Source: a candidate division KSB1 bacterium (lineage in GTDB: Bacteria; Electryoneota; RPQS01). Taken from it: a DNA stretch of 64,000 bases. This document shows, piece by piece, positions 51,296 through 59,576 of this stretch. The notes beneath the pieces were generated by a model. It searched no databases. It was given only the letters and a program-made list of their open reading frames with translations, and had not been told where the DNA came from. How positions within the stretch are numbered: position 1 is the stretch's first letter; the number at the start of each line of letters is the position of its first letter. Made by a program: the position numbers and the translations under genes. Where the stretch lies: NCBI GenBank assembly GCA_016214895.1, contig JACRMR010000008.1, positions 1 through 64,000 of the forward strand, given 5' to 3'.

Positions 51296-51724
51296 ATGTC
51301 AACATTTCACGCCAAACCGGGTCAGGTGGAACGGGGCTGGATAATCGTCGATGCGACGGACCAGATCCTGGGCCGCTTGTCCACTCAGATCGCCGCAATT
51401 CTTCGCGGCAAGACCAAGCCGCAATACACGCCGCATGTGGATGTGGGCGATTTCGTCGTGGTGATTAATGCCGACAAGGTGCGGGTTACGGGCGGCAAGT
51501 CTCGTACGAAAGCCTACTTCCATCACACGGGCCACCCGCAGGGTGCGCGTTGGACACCGTATGAGACGCTCAAGAAGGCGCATCCGGAGCGGATCATCGA
51601 ACGTGCGGTAAAGGGCATGATTCCGCGTACGCGTCTGGGCCGCAAGCAGCTCGGCAAGCTATTTGTGTATGCGGGCGCGGAACATCCGCACGTTGCGCAG
51701 CAGCCGAAGCCGCTCTCCTTCTAA
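51296..51724 (+). CDS. rplM: 50S ribosomal protein L13
   Basis: A 142-aa protein of normal length. GWIIVDATDQILGRLSTQIAAILRGKTKPQYTPHVDVGDFVVVINADKVRVTGGK, then HHTGHPQGAR and AVKGMIPRTRLGRKQLGKLFVYAGAEHPHVAQQP are the L13 signatures. It is the first gene after a strong promoter and forms the usual pair with rpsI 22 bp downstream. Confidence 0.97.
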   Translation: MSTFHAKPGQVERGWIIVDATDQILGRLSTQIAAILRGKTKPQYTPHVDVGDFVVVINADKVRVTGGKSRTKAYFHHTGHPQGARWTPYETLKKAHPERIIERAVKGMIPRTRLGRKQLGKLFVYAGAEHPHVAQQPKPLSF

Positions 51725-51746
51725 TTCGACTCCCTTAAGGTATTAC

Positions 51747-52139
51747 ATGAAGCAGACCAAGTATTACGCCACAGGACGGCGCAAGACGGCCATTGCCCGC
51801 GTCTGGCTGGTGCCGGGCACCGGCAAAGTCAATGTCAACGGCAAGGACCTGATTGGCTATTTCCGCCGCGACGTGTTGCGGATGGAGATCGAACAGCCGC
51901 TGGTCGTGACGGAGAATCTCGGCAAGGTTGACATTCACGCGACGATGAAGGGCGGAGGGCTGAGCGGCCAGGCCGGAGCGCTGCTGCTCGGCATTTCGCG
52001 CGCACTGGTCGTGATGAACGAGGCGCACCGACCGGTTTTGCGTCAACATGACCTGATGACTCGTGACCCGCGTGAGCGCGAGCGCAAGAAGTATGGTCAG
52101 CCGGGCGCGCGCAAGCGGTTCCAGTACTCGAAGCGCTAA
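51747..52139 (+). CDS. rpsI: 30S ribosomal protein S9
   Basis: A 130-aa protein. YYATGRRKTAIARVWLVPGTGKVNVNGKDLIGYF and GGGLSGQAGALLLGISRALV are S9 signatures, and the tail GARKRFQYSKR reaches the P-site tRNA. ATG 51747 gives the family's normal length. In-frame ATGs upstream lie within rplM. Confidence 0.97.
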   Translation: MKQTKYYATGRRKTAIARVWLVPGTGKVNVNGKDLIGYFRRDVLRMEIEQPLVVTENLGKVDIHATMKGGGLSGQAGALLLGISRALVVMNEAHRPVLRQHDLMTRDPRERERKKYGQPGARKRFQYSKR

Positions 52140-52370
52140 GCCAATGGTCTAATCGGGTACGCCAAGCGGGCAAAGACTTGGCGCGCCGTTCCGGTTTCCG
52201 GCCGGGTTGCGCAAACTTAACCCGGTTCGGCGGGAGACGTATCGCCGCGCACACATAGCAGGCAAGTCAGGTTTACTAATCGATCGACGGTTCGGATCGC
52301 GGGATGGGTGCTCAGTGACTGAGTTGTCCGGCGAGAGGAAGGGCCGTTAGAGCACCAACCCGGAGCACCG
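52140..52370 (+). other. Structured leader of the rpsB operon
   Basis: No gene. Two stems are visible: CGCCAAG/CTTGGCG (52160-52166/52177-52183) and CCGGGTT/AACCCGG (52202-52208/52219-52225). The ribosome site GGAG (52362-52365) lies 5 nt before the rpsB ATG. I see no consensus promoter. Known rpsB leaders bind S2 for autoregulation, so this may be such a leader (inference); the stems do not match a motif I can name. Confidence 0.4.
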
Positions 52371-53333
52371 ATGTCCAAAGTTACGCTTCAGCAATTGCTG
52401 TTGGCCGGAAGTCATTTCGGCCATTTGACTCGTCGCTGGCACCCGAAGATGAAGCCGTTCATATTGATGGAACGGAACAAGATTCATCTGCTGGACCTGC
52501 GCAAGACCCAGGAATGTACGGACAAAGCTACTGCCGCGGCGATGCAGATTGCGTCTCGCGGCGGTACAATTTTGTACGTGGGCACTAAGCCGCAGGCGCG
52601 CGATGTGATCACGGCGGAGGCGAAGCGGGCGGGGGTTCCGTACGTAACGGAGCGTTGGCTGGGCGGCACGCTGACCAACTTTCAGACGATTCGTCAGGGG
52701 ATCAAGACGCTGAACGGGATCGAGAAGAAGATGGTGGATGGGACGTTCGAGAAGATCTCGAAGAAGGAGCGGTTGATGTTGGACCGCCGTCGGGAGAAGC
52801 TGCTCGAGTCCATCGGCGGCATTCGCGAACTGAACTATTTGCCGCACGCGATCTACATCGTGGACGTCCGTCGCGAGAAGATCGCGGTCGCCGAGGCCCG
52901 TCGGTTGGGCATTCCGATTTTCGCGATCGTGGATACGAACGTTGATCCTGATCTGGTGGATTATCCGATTCCGGCCAACGATGACGCGTTCAAGTCGATT
53001 GCGTTGATAACTCGCGCCCTGACGGACGGGGTCGTCGAAGGGATGGCGACGTATCGGGCGACGGCGGTGCAGGTGCAGGAGACGACGCAAGATACACAGG
53101 CTCGCGACCGTGAGCATGTGGATCCGCGGGGTCGCGACCGGGATCGGCGGGAAGGTCGTGATCAGCGCGGCGGTGGACCGGGTGGTCCCGGCGGCGGTGG
53201 TGATCGGCCGCGACGTGTGCGTCGGCCGGGCGGTCCCGGACCGGGTAGCGGACCTGCACCTCAGGCGGATCAACCCCACGGCGGCGAAGAGAAGCCGGTA
53301 CCGCCCAGCGGAGACGCACCGGCGGGCGCGTAG
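52371..53333 (+). CDS. rpsB: 30S ribosomal protein S2 with an 80-residue disordered tail
   Basis: A 320-aa protein. [23 protein letters not shown], then [93 protein letters not shown] are S2 signatures. The core ends near residue 235. The last 80 residues are low-complexity: Arg/Asp-rich, then Gly/Pro-rich with [11 protein letters not shown], so the protein is longer than the usual 230-260. Such tails occur in some FCB and alphaproteobacterial S2 proteins. It heads rpsB-tsf-pyrH-frr. Confidence 0.96.
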   Translation: MSKVTLQQLLLAGSHFGHLTRRWHPKMKPFILMERNKIHLLDLRKTQECTDKATAAAMQIASRGGTILYVGTKPQARDVITAEAKRAGVPYVTERWLGGTLTNFQTIRQGIKTLNGIEKKMVDGTFEKISKKERLMLDRRREKLLESIGGIRELNYLPHAIYIVDVRREKIAVAEARRLGIPIFAIVDTNVDPDLVDYPIPANDDAFKSIALITRALTDGVVEGMATYRATAVQVQETTQDTQARDREHVDPRGRDRDRREGRDQRGGGPGGPGGGGDRPRRVRRPGGPGPGSGPAPQADQPHGGEEKPVPPSGDAPAGA

Positions 53334-53355
53334 TTCGCGGACCGCGGGGCGAGGC

Positions 53356-53381
53356 GCGGCACCGGGGACGGTGCCGCCAAG
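53356..53381. repeat. Perfect 9-bp hairpin between rpsB and tsf
   Basis: GCGGCACCG (53356-53364), loop GGGA, CGGTGCCGC (53369-53377), then CAAG. The layout equals the hairpin at 47847 (stem, GNGA loop, GCCGCCAAG end). It could reduce read-through from rpsB to tsf or be a REP-like repeat. Confidence 0.6.
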
Positions 53382-53423
53382 CAGCGAGTATAGAATGACA
53401 CAACGAGATAGAGGATAGATACC

Positions 53424-54299
53424 GTGGCAGACGTAGCAATTAGCGCCGCGCTGGTGTCTCAGCTTCGAGCGGAGACGGGGGCGGGGATGATGGACTGCAA
53501 GCAGGCGCTGGTCGAATCAGGCGGCGACAAGGACAAGGCCGTGGAATATCTGCGCAAGAAGGGTAAGGCGGCCGCGGAGAAGCGTGCCGACCGCGCGGCG
53601 AATGAAGGCGTGGTGGCGATTGTGCGCAGTGAAGACGGCCAGACCGCCGCGATGGTGGAGGTGAACAGCGAGACGGATTTTGTGGCCAAGAATGACGACT
53701 TTCGCAAGTTCGCCGACGAGCTCGCCAAATTGGTGCTGGGCTGGGGCGACGCGGCGGGCAAATCCGTTGATGATTTGAAGCAGCGAACCCTGGGGGCGCG
53801 CACGGTTGGCGATTCGTTGACCGACCTGATCGGCAAGATTGGCGAGAAGCTGGAGATTCGCCGTTTTGCGCGGATGCAGTCGGCGGGTGGTTTCGTGGGC
53901 TACTATGTGCACGGCGACAACAAGCTGGGCACGCTGGTCGGTCTGCAGGGCATCACGTCGCAGCACGCCGAAGCGGGCCCGTTGGGCAAAGACCTGGCGA
54001 TGCAAGTCGCGGCGTCGTCACCGTTGGTGGTGCGGCGCGAGCAGGTTGATGCGGCGAAACTTGACGCGGAGCGGGCGATTGAAATCGCGCGCGCGCGCGA
54101 GGAAGGCAAACCGGAAGCGGCGGTGGCCAAGATCGCCGAGGGGCGGATCAACAAGTGGCTGGCCGAGGTTGCGTTATTGGAGCAGCCGTTCGTGAAGGAC
54201 CCGAAGGTGGCCGTGAAGAGCTTGCTGGAAGGGGCGTCGAAGGCGGTGGGCGGAGCGGTGGATGTACAGTCGTTCGAGCGGTTTCGGGTTGGATCATAG
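53424..54299 (+). CDS. tsf: Elongation factor Ts
   Basis: A 291-aa nucleotide-exchange factor for EF-Tu. ISAALVSQLRAETGAGMMDCKQALVESGGDKDKAVEYLRKKG is the UBA-type N-terminus, VEVNSETDFVAKNDDF the core signature, followed by two dimerisation-like subdomains and VALLEQPFVKDPKVAVKSLL. The start is GTG 53424 behind an AGAGGAT site. The length is normal. Confidence 0.97.
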   Translation: MADVAISAALVSQLRAETGAGMMDCKQALVESGGDKDKAVEYLRKKGKAAAEKRADRAANEGVVAIVRSEDGQTAAMVEVNSETDFVAKNDDFRKFADELAKLVLGWGDAAGKSVDDLKQRTLGARTVGDSLTDLIGKIGEKLEIRRFARMQSAGGFVGYYVHGDNKLGTLVGLQGITSQHAEAGPLGKDLAMQVAASSPLVVRREQVDAAKLDAERAIEIARAREEGKPEAAVAKIAEGRINKWLAEVALLEQPFVKDPKVAVKSLLEGASKAVGGAVDVQSFERFRVGS

Positions 54300-54311
54300 G
54301 ATGATAGCGCT

Positions 54312-55025
54312 CTGAGCACACTGGACGGCAAACGGGTTCTGCTGAAACTTTCCGGCGAGGCATTATGCGGCGCGGGGGAGTACGGTATTGATCCGGCGAC
54401 GCTGCATGCGATGGCCGAGGAGATTGCCGAGGTTCAGTCGCTGGGTGTCGAAGTCGGCATCGTGATTGGCGGCGGGAACATCTTTCGCGGCCTGCGGGGT
54501 GCCGCGCAGGGGATGGACCGGGTGACGGGCGATCAGATGGGCATGCTGGCGACGGTAATTAACGCGCTGGCGTTGCAGGACGCGCTGGAGGCTCGCGGGG
54601 CGATCACGCGGGTGCAGACGGCGATTCCGTTGCAGACGGTGGCGGAGTCGTTTATTCGGCGCCGGGCGCTGCGGCATCTGGAGAAGGGCCGGATCGTGAT
54701 CTTTGCCGGTGGCACTGGTAGTCCGTTTTTCACGACGGATACGGCGGCGGCATTGCGGGCGAAGGAGATCAAGGCCGAGGTGTTGATGAAGGGCACGAAG
54801 GTCGATGGGATCTATACCGCGGACCCGACGCTCGACAAGACGGCGACGATGTTCGACCGGATCAGTTATCTTGAGTTCGTGGAGCGTCAGTTGCGGGTAA
54901 TCGACACGACGGCGGTGACGTTTTGCATGGAGAATTCGATCCCGATCCATGTTTTCAATTTGAAGCAACGCGGCAATTTTCGCCGCATACTCGAAGGGCA
55001 GAAGATCGGAACGCTGATTTCTTAG
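54312..55025 (+). CDS. pyrH: UMP kinase, probable CTG start
   Basis: A 237-aa amino-acid-kinase-fold enzyme that makes UDP. The N-terminus GKRVLLKLSGEALCG carries the phosphate-binding Lys and is indispensable. GIVIGGGNIFRG, MGMLATVINALALQDALE, FAGGTGSPFFTTDTAAALRA and KGTKVDGIYTADP follow. The first ATG in frame is 54411, which would delete the active-site start. Upstream of the KRVLLK segment, back to the in-frame stop at 54297-54299, the only codons are GAT GAT AGC GCT CTG AGC ACA CTG. CTG 54312, 10 nt after AGGA, is the best start; ATT/ATC-type codons are absent. Confidence 0.95.
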   Translation: MSTLDGKRVLLKLSGEALCGAGEYGIDPATLHAMAEEIAEVQSLGVEVGIVIGGGNIFRGLRGAAQGMDRVTGDQMGMLATVINALALQDALEARGAITRVQTAIPLQTVAESFIRRRALRHLEKGRIVIFAGGTGSPFFTTDTAAALRAKEIKAEVLMKGTKVDGIYTADPTLDKTATMFDRISYLEFVERQLRVIDTTAVTFCMENSIPIHVFNLKQRGNFRRILEGQKIGTLIS

Positions 55026-55037
55026 GTGGACCCAACA

Positions 55038-55595
55038 ATGGTGAAAGAAATCATCGCTGACTGCGACTTGCGGATGAAGAAATCGGTGGAAATGCTGCGG
55101 CATGAGCTGTCGCACATTCGCACCGGCAAGGCGTCGGTGGGCTTGGTGGAGCCGCTGCGGGTGGACGTGTACGGGACGGAAATGCCGCTCTCGCAGGTGG
55201 CATCGGTCTCGACACCGGACGCGAAGACGATCATGATCCAGCCCTGGGACAAGGGCGCGGTGCACGCGATCGAGAAGGCGATCCAGAAGTCCGAGCTGGG
55301 GTTGACGCCGAACATTGACGGCACGACGATTCGGCTGACGCTTCCGCCGCTGACGGAGGAGCGTCGCAAGGATCTGGTGAAAGTCGTGAAGAAGTATGTG
55401 GAGGAGGCGAAGGTGGCGATCCGCAATGTTCGTCGCGACGCCAACGAGCACATTAAGCGGCTTGAAAAGGAGCACAAGGTCAGCGAGGATGAGTCGCGCA
55501 AGTCGCAGGACAAGACGCAGGAGATGACGGACAAGCACATCAAGGAGATGGATCATCTCTTTGAGTTGAAAGAGAAAGAGGTATTGGAAGTTTGA
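55038..55595 (+). CDS. frr: Ribosome recycling factor
   Basis: A 185-aa protein, exactly the family's usual length when started at ATG 55038, which lies 8 nt after AGGTGG; a GTG at 55026 adds four residues. MKKSVEMLRHELSHIRTGKASVGLVEPLRVDVYG, then ASVSTPDAKTIMIQPWDK, AIQKSELGLTPNIDGTTIRLTLPPLTEERRKDL and AIRNVRRDAN are diagnostic. It splits post-termination ribosomes with EF-G. The order rpsB-tsf-pyrH-frr is conserved across bacteria. Confidence 0.97.
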   Translation: MVKEIIADCDLRMKKSVEMLRHELSHIRTGKASVGLVEPLRVDVYGTEMPLSQVASVSTPDAKTIMIQPWDKGAVHAIEKAIQKSELGLTPNIDGTTIRLTLPPLTEERRKDLVKVVKKYVEEAKVAIRNVRRDANEHIKRLEKEHKVSEDESRKSQDKTQEMTDKHIKEMDHLFELKEKEVLEV

Positions 55596-56572
55596 CGGTT
55601 TCCGCCGATCGGGCGCGTCGGGTTCTGGACGCGGCGCATGGCAAGCGGATCGCGGTGGTGGGCGACTTCATGCTGGACCGGCACTTGACCGGGACGGTTC
55701 GCCGCATCAGTCCGGAGGCTCCGGTTCCGGTCGTGGAGGTGGAGAGCGAGCGGGCGGCGCTGGGCGGGGCGGGCAACGTGGTGCAGAACATCTCGGCGCT
55801 GGGCGCGACGCCGGTTGCGTTCGGGGTGATCGGGGACGATCAGGCGGGGCTGGACCTGCTGCGGCATTTGGATTTGGCGGGTTGCGGCGCGCTGGGGATG
55901 ATCAAGTGCCCGAGCCGGCGGACGACGGAGAAGACGCGGATCATCGCGCACGATCAGCATGTGGTGCGGGCGGATCGTGAGACGATCAGGCCGCTGGAGC
56001 GCAGCGACGAGGATCGGTTGATTGAGGCGTTGCGGACGGTCATCAATTCGCTCGACGCGCTGATCTGTCAGGACTACAACAAGGGCGTATTATCGACGCG
56101 CGTGATCGAGGCGTTGCTCTCGATCTGTCGCACGCACGAGGTGCGGGTAGCGGTGGATCCGAAGTTTGATCATTTTTTTGAATACGCGGGGTGCGGGTTG
56201 TTCAAGCCGAACGTGCGGGAGCTGGAATCGGCGCTGGGGAAGCGCATCGGGAGCGACGACGAGCTCTTCGGAGCGGCGGCGGAGGTGTTCAAGCGGGTGA
56301 AGCCGTCGCGGCTGTTGGTGACGCGCGGTGAGCGGGGGATGGAATTATTTACGAGTGCGGCGGAGAGCGCGCACATTCCGACGCGGGCGAAAAAGGTCCA
56401 CGACGTATCCGGGGCGGGCGATACGGTGATTTCGACCTATGTGGTGGCGGAATGCGGCGGGGCGACGCCGCTCGAATCGGCGGTGCTGGCGAATCAGGCG
56501 GCGGGAATCGTGTGCGGCGAGGTCGGGGTCGTGCCGATTCATCGAGATCAATTGCTGGCGGATGTATTCTGA
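55592..56572 (+). CDS. D-glycero-beta-D-manno-heptose 7-phosphate kinase (HldE N-terminal type)
   Basis: A 326-aa PfkB kinase (RfaE1). KRIAVVGDFMLDRHLTGTVRRISPEAPVPVVEVESERAALGGAGNVVQNISALG is the RfaE hallmark, followed by KTRIIAHDQHVVRADRE, ICQDYNKGVLS, DPKFDHFFEYAG-LFKPN, VTRGERGMELF and VSGAGDTVISTYV with the catalytic Asp. It phosphorylates heptose-7-P at C1 for ADP-heptose, an LPS core precursor. TTG 55592 overlaps the frr stop. The nucleotidyltransferase half of HldE is encoded separately, after a tRNA gene. Confidence 0.92.
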   Translation: MTVSADRARRVLDAAHGKRIAVVGDFMLDRHLTGTVRRISPEAPVPVVEVESERAALGGAGNVVQNISALGATPVAFGVIGDDQAGLDLLRHLDLAGCGALGMIKCPSRRTTEKTRIIAHDQHVVRADRETIRPLERSDEDRLIEALRTVINSLDALICQDYNKGVLSTRVIEALLSICRTHEVRVAVDPKFDHFFEYAGCGLFKPNVRELESALGKRIGSDDELFGAAAEVFKRVKPSRLLVTRGERGMELFTSAAESAHIPTRAKKVHDVSGAGDTVISTYVVAECGGATPLESAVLANQAAGIVCGEVGVVPIHRDQLLADVF

Positions 56573-56576
56573 ATTC

Positions 56577-56653
56577 GGGCGACTAGCTCAGCTGGTTAGA
56601 GCGCTGGTCTCACATACCAGAGGTCATAGGTTCAAGTCCTATGTCGCCCACCA
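56577..56653 (+). tRNA. tRNA-Val (anticodon CAC), CCA encoded
   Basis: A complete cloverleaf: acceptor GGGCGAC/GTCGCCC (56577-56583/56643-56649), D stem GCTC/GAGC, anticodon stem CTGGT/ACCAG with loop CTCACAT (anticodon CAC at 56611-56613), T stem ATAGG/CCTAT with loop TTCAAGT, discriminator A and encoded CCA (56651-56653). It lies in the same orientation between the two heptose genes, and its last base is the A of the next ATG. Confidence 0.96.
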
Positions 56654-57153
56654 TGATTGACGGCGCACAGTCGGGGTACGCGGGCATTTTGTCGCGCGAA
56701 GAGGCTGCCAAGCGCTGCACGGTCGAGCGATTGCGCGGCGGCACCATCGTGTTCACGAACGGCGTGTTTGACCTTCTGCACGCGGGACACGTTCAATATC
56801 TCGAAGCGGCGCGGGCCCTCGGCACTACGCTGCTGGTCGGGCTGAACAGTGATGAGTCGGCGCGGCGGATCAAGGGTCCGCGGCGGCCGCTGGTGGGGGA
56901 GCTGGATCGGGCGGTGACGTTGTGCGCGTTGCGGGCGGTGGACCACGTCATCTTGTTCGACGAAGACACACCGGAAGCGCTGATTCGATTGCTGTCGCCG
57001 CACGTGCTGGTCAAGGGCGGCGATTACCGCATTGAGGACATCGTCGGATACGATCAGGTGACCGCCGCGGGCGGCCGGGTGGTGACGATCCCGCTGCGTG
57101 AGGGATGTTCAACGAGTTCGATCATTGAGCTGATCAGGAAACGCTACCGCTGA
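56653..57153 (+). CDS. D-glycero-beta-D-manno-heptose 1-phosphate adenylyltransferase (HldE C-terminal type)
   Basis: A 166-aa nucleotidyltransferase (RfaE2). GGTIVFTNGVFDLLHAGHVQYLEAARALGTTLLVGLNSDESARRIKGPRRPLVGELDRA carries the HxGH motif, and KGGDYRIEDIVGYD and VVTIPLREGCSTSSIIELIR complete the family. It forms ADP-heptose. The start ATG 56653 shares its A with the tRNA CCA end; an in-frame ATG at 56641 lies wholly inside the tRNA, and TTG 56689 is a later choice. There is no ribosome site before ATG 56653, so translation may be leaderless after tRNA processing. Confidence 0.92.
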   Translation: MIDGAQSGYAGILSREEAAKRCTVERLRGGTIVFTNGVFDLLHAGHVQYLEAARALGTTLLVGLNSDESARRIKGPRRPLVGELDRAVTLCALRAVDHVILFDEDTPEALIRLLSPHVLVKGGDYRIEDIVGYDQVTAAGGRVVTIPLREGCSTSSIIELIRKRYR

Positions 57154-57157
57154 GCGC

Positions 57158-58480
57158 ATGTTTGAGGATTTGACAACCCGGCTGGATCAGGTGTTCCGGA
57201 ACCTCATGGGGACCGGCAAGCTCACGGAATCGAATATCCGTGAGAGCCTGAAGGACATTCGACGCGTCCTGCTCGAAGCGGACGTGAACTTGAGTGTCGC
57301 GCGCGATTTCCTGGCAAAGGTCGAGGAACGGGCGCTGGGCCAGCAGGTGCTGAAAGCGGTTTCGCCTGCGCAACTCGTGATCAAGATTGTTCACGATGAG
57401 CTGGTGGTGCTGCTGGGGGAAAAGGAGAGTCGGCTAACGACGGGGAGCCTGCCGCCGACTGTCTATATGGTCGTCGGTCTGCAAGGATCCGGGAAGACGA
57501 CATTTTGCGCGAAGCTGGCGCGATTGTTGAAGTCGAAAGGCAAGCGGCCGTTGTTGGTCGCGGCCGACTTGCAGCGTCCGGCAGCTCAGGATCAGTTGCA
57601 GGTGTTGGGCGATTCGATCGGGATTCCGGTGTATCGCGGCGAGAGCCGGAGCGCCATCGACGTCTGCGAGGCCGCGTTGCGACATGCGAAGAAGATCAGC
57701 CTGGATCCGGTGATCCTCGACACGGCGGGGCGCTTGCATGTCGATGACGACTTGATGCGGGAGCTGGAATCGATTCAGAAGCTGACGAAGCCGACCGAGA
57801 TCCTGTTCGTGGCCGACGGGATGACGGGTCAGGACGCGGTGAATTCAGCGAAGGCGTTTCACGATCGCCTGCAGTTTACCGGATCGGTGTTAACCAAGCT
57901 GGACGGCGATACGCGGGGTGGCGCGGCGATTTCGATTCGCGCGGTGACGAGCAAGCCGTTGAAGTTTGTTTCGATGGGGGAGAAGCTCGACGCGCTGGAG
58001 CCCTTCCATCCGGATCGCATGGCGGGCCGGATTCTGGGCAAGGGCGACATCGTGAGTTTCGTCGAGAAGGCGCAGTCGGTCATCGACGAGGACAAGGCGG
58101 CCAAGCTCGAAGCGAAGCTGCGCAAGGCGGATTTTACGTTGGCGGATTTTCTGGATCAGTTGCAGCAGTTGAAGAAGATGGGTTCGATGCAGAGTCTTCT
58201 GGGCATGATTCCGGGCGTGGGGGCGAAGCTCAAGGACGTGCAGGTGGATGAGAAGGCGCTGAAGCACATGGAAGCGCTGATCTACTCGATGACGCCGTTT
58301 GAGCGGGATCATCCGAACGTTTTGAATGCGCGGCGGCGGCGGCGCATTGCGTCAGGGGCGGGCTTGACGGTTCAGCACGTAAATCGGCTGGTGCAGCAGT
58401 ACGATCAGATGGTCGCGATGATGAAGCGATTGCGGAAGGCCGGACCGGGCCAGATGCGGCGCGTTTTCGGCGGGATGTAG
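57158..58480 (+). CDS. ffh: Signal recognition particle GTPase Ffh
   Basis: A 440-aa SRP54 protein. The N-domain helical bundle (MFEDLTTRLDQVFRNLMGTGKLTESNIRESLKDIRRVLLEADVN) is followed by the G domain with GLQGSGKTTFCAKLA, DLQRPAAQDQL, LDTAGRLHVDDDLM, and TKLDGDTRGGAAIS, then the Met-rich M domain from about residue 300 (KMGSMQSLLGMIPG; RRRRRIASGAG; MVAMMKRLRK). It targets membrane proteins to FtsY. Four nt separate it from the upstream gene. It starts the ffh-rpsP-rimM-trmD-rplS unit. Confidence 0.97.
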   Translation: MFEDLTTRLDQVFRNLMGTGKLTESNIRESLKDIRRVLLEADVNLSVARDFLAKVEERALGQQVLKAVSPAQLVIKIVHDELVVLLGEKESRLTTGSLPPTVYMVVGLQGSGKTTFCAKLARLLKSKGKRPLLVAADLQRPAAQDQLQVLGDSIGIPVYRGESRSAIDVCEAALRHAKKISLDPVILDTAGRLHVDDDLMRELESIQKLTKPTEILFVADGMTGQDAVNSAKAFHDRLQFTGSVLTKLDGDTRGGAAISIRAVTSKPLKFVSMGEKLDALEPFHPDRMAGRILGKGDIVSFVEKAQSVIDEDKAAKLEAKLRKADFTLADFLDQLQQLKKMGSMQSLLGMIPGVGAKLKDVQVDEKALKHMEALIYSMTPFERDHPNVLNARRRRRIASGAGLTVQHVNRLVQQYDQMVAMMKRLRKAGPGQMRRVFGGM

Positions 58481-58511
58481 CTTTCAATCAACGTTCAGAT
58501 AGGAACACACC

Positions 58512-58916
58512 GTGTCAGTAAAGATTCGACTCGCGCGGGGCGGCCGCAAGAAGCAACCGCACTACCGCATCGTGGTGATGGATTCGCGCAATCGTCGCGA
58601 CGGGGCATTTGTTGACCAGATCGGCATTTATCATCCGAAGCGTCAACCCGCCCAGTTTCAGATTGACGAGGCTCGCGCGATGCATTGGTTAGCGGTCGGC
58701 GCGACGCCGTCGGAAACCGTTCGCAGCTTGTTGTCACAGCACGGCTTGATGCTGAAGCTTGACTTGCTGAAGCGCGACACGTCGGCGGACCAGATCGACG
58801 CGGCGATGGCGAAGTGGCGAGCGGATGCACAGGCGCGTGCTACCCAAGCGGCGGCCCGCCGGACGGCGCGTCGCGAAAAGAAGGCCAAGGCTGCCGCCGA
58901 ACCTCCGAAGTCATAA
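58512..58916 (+). CDS. rpsP: 30S ribosomal protein S16 with C-terminal extension
   Basis: A 134-aa protein. VKIRLARGGRKKQPHYRIVVMDSRNRRDGAFVDQIGIYHPKRQPAQFQIDEARAMHWLAVGATPSETVRSLLSQHGLM is the usual 80-residue core. About 45 extra residues, rich in Ala, Arg and Lys (ARATQAAARRTARREKKAKAAAEPPKS), follow. The start is GTG 58512. Confidence 0.96.
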   Translation: MSVKIRLARGGRKKQPHYRIVVMDSRNRRDGAFVDQIGIYHPKRQPAQFQIDEARAMHWLAVGATPSETVRSLLSQHGLMLKLDLLKRDTSADQIDAAMAKWRADAQARATQAAARRTARREKKAKAAAEPPKS

Positions 58917-58988
58917 TTCTCGCGCTACGGATTCGATGGCAGCGACGCCGTCGCGCTTCGGTGAATTCCGGGCCGTGTGGAAATGCTA

Positions 58989-59576
58989 ATGGACATGGCT
59001 GACGATGCTGAGCCGGGCGCAACCGGCGACACGAACGACTACCGTGCCATTGGGCATGTGGTCGGCGTTCACGGGTTGCAGGGCACCCTCAAAGTGGTTC
59101 AGCTTTCGGATTTTGACGAGCGATTCGATGCGTTGACCACCGTGTTCTTTCTCAGGGACGCGGAGGTCGTAGCGCAGCACACGGTCAAGAAGGTGCGCTG
59201 GGGTGCGCGAAACCTACTGATCAGCTTTCGTGATCTGGTCACGCGGGAGGCCGCCGAGCAGTTGACGGGAACGGACATGTGCGTTCCGGAGCGCGAGTCG
59301 TGGGGGTTGCCCGCGGACACGTATTATAGTTCGGACTTGATCGGTTATCGTGCCACCGGGGCGGGCGCGGACGACTTGGGGCAGCTGGTGGCGATTCGCG
59401 CGGGTGCGCAGGCGATTCTCGAATTCAGCGGGAGTCGCGGCGAACTGCTCGTTCCGTTCGTGAAGCAATGGGTAGGCGAAATCGACACGGCGGCGCACAC
59501 GATTGAGATTCTGAATTGGCGCGAGCTAAGCGGAGGCGAAGAGCTGCCGCCGGAGCCGGGCGACCATGATCATTGA
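58989..59576 (+). CDS. rimM: Ribosome maturation factor RimM
   Basis: About 195 aa. AIGHVVGVHGLQGTLKVVQLSDFDERFD is the N-terminal RimM barrel signature, and ESWGLPADTYYSSDLIGYRAT to LLVPFVKQWVGEIDTAAHTIEI is the PRC-like C-terminal barrel. It helps 30S head assembly through S19. Start choices are GTG 58977, ATG 58983, 58989 and 58995; no ribosome site decides between them. It overlaps trmD by 11 nt. Confidence 0.92.
   Translation: MDMADDAEPGATGDTNDYRAIGHVVGVHGLQGTLKVVQLSDFDERFDALTTVFFLRDAEVVAQHTVKKVRWGARNLLISFRDLVTREAAEQLTGTDMCVPERESWGLPADTYYSSDLIGYRATGAGADDLGQLVAIRAGAQAILEFSGSRGELLVPFVKQWVGEIDTAAHTIEILNWRELSGGEELPPEPGDHDH

Noticed and set aside
53378-53423. A tsf promoter at TATAGAATG near 53389
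   Set aside because: The -10-like box has no acceptable -35 at 16-18 nt, so I do not call it.
54363-55556. A 397-codon minus-strand frame opposite pyrH and frr
   Set aside because: Shadow of conserved genes; low-complexity Arg/His/Leu product, no ribosome site or promoter.
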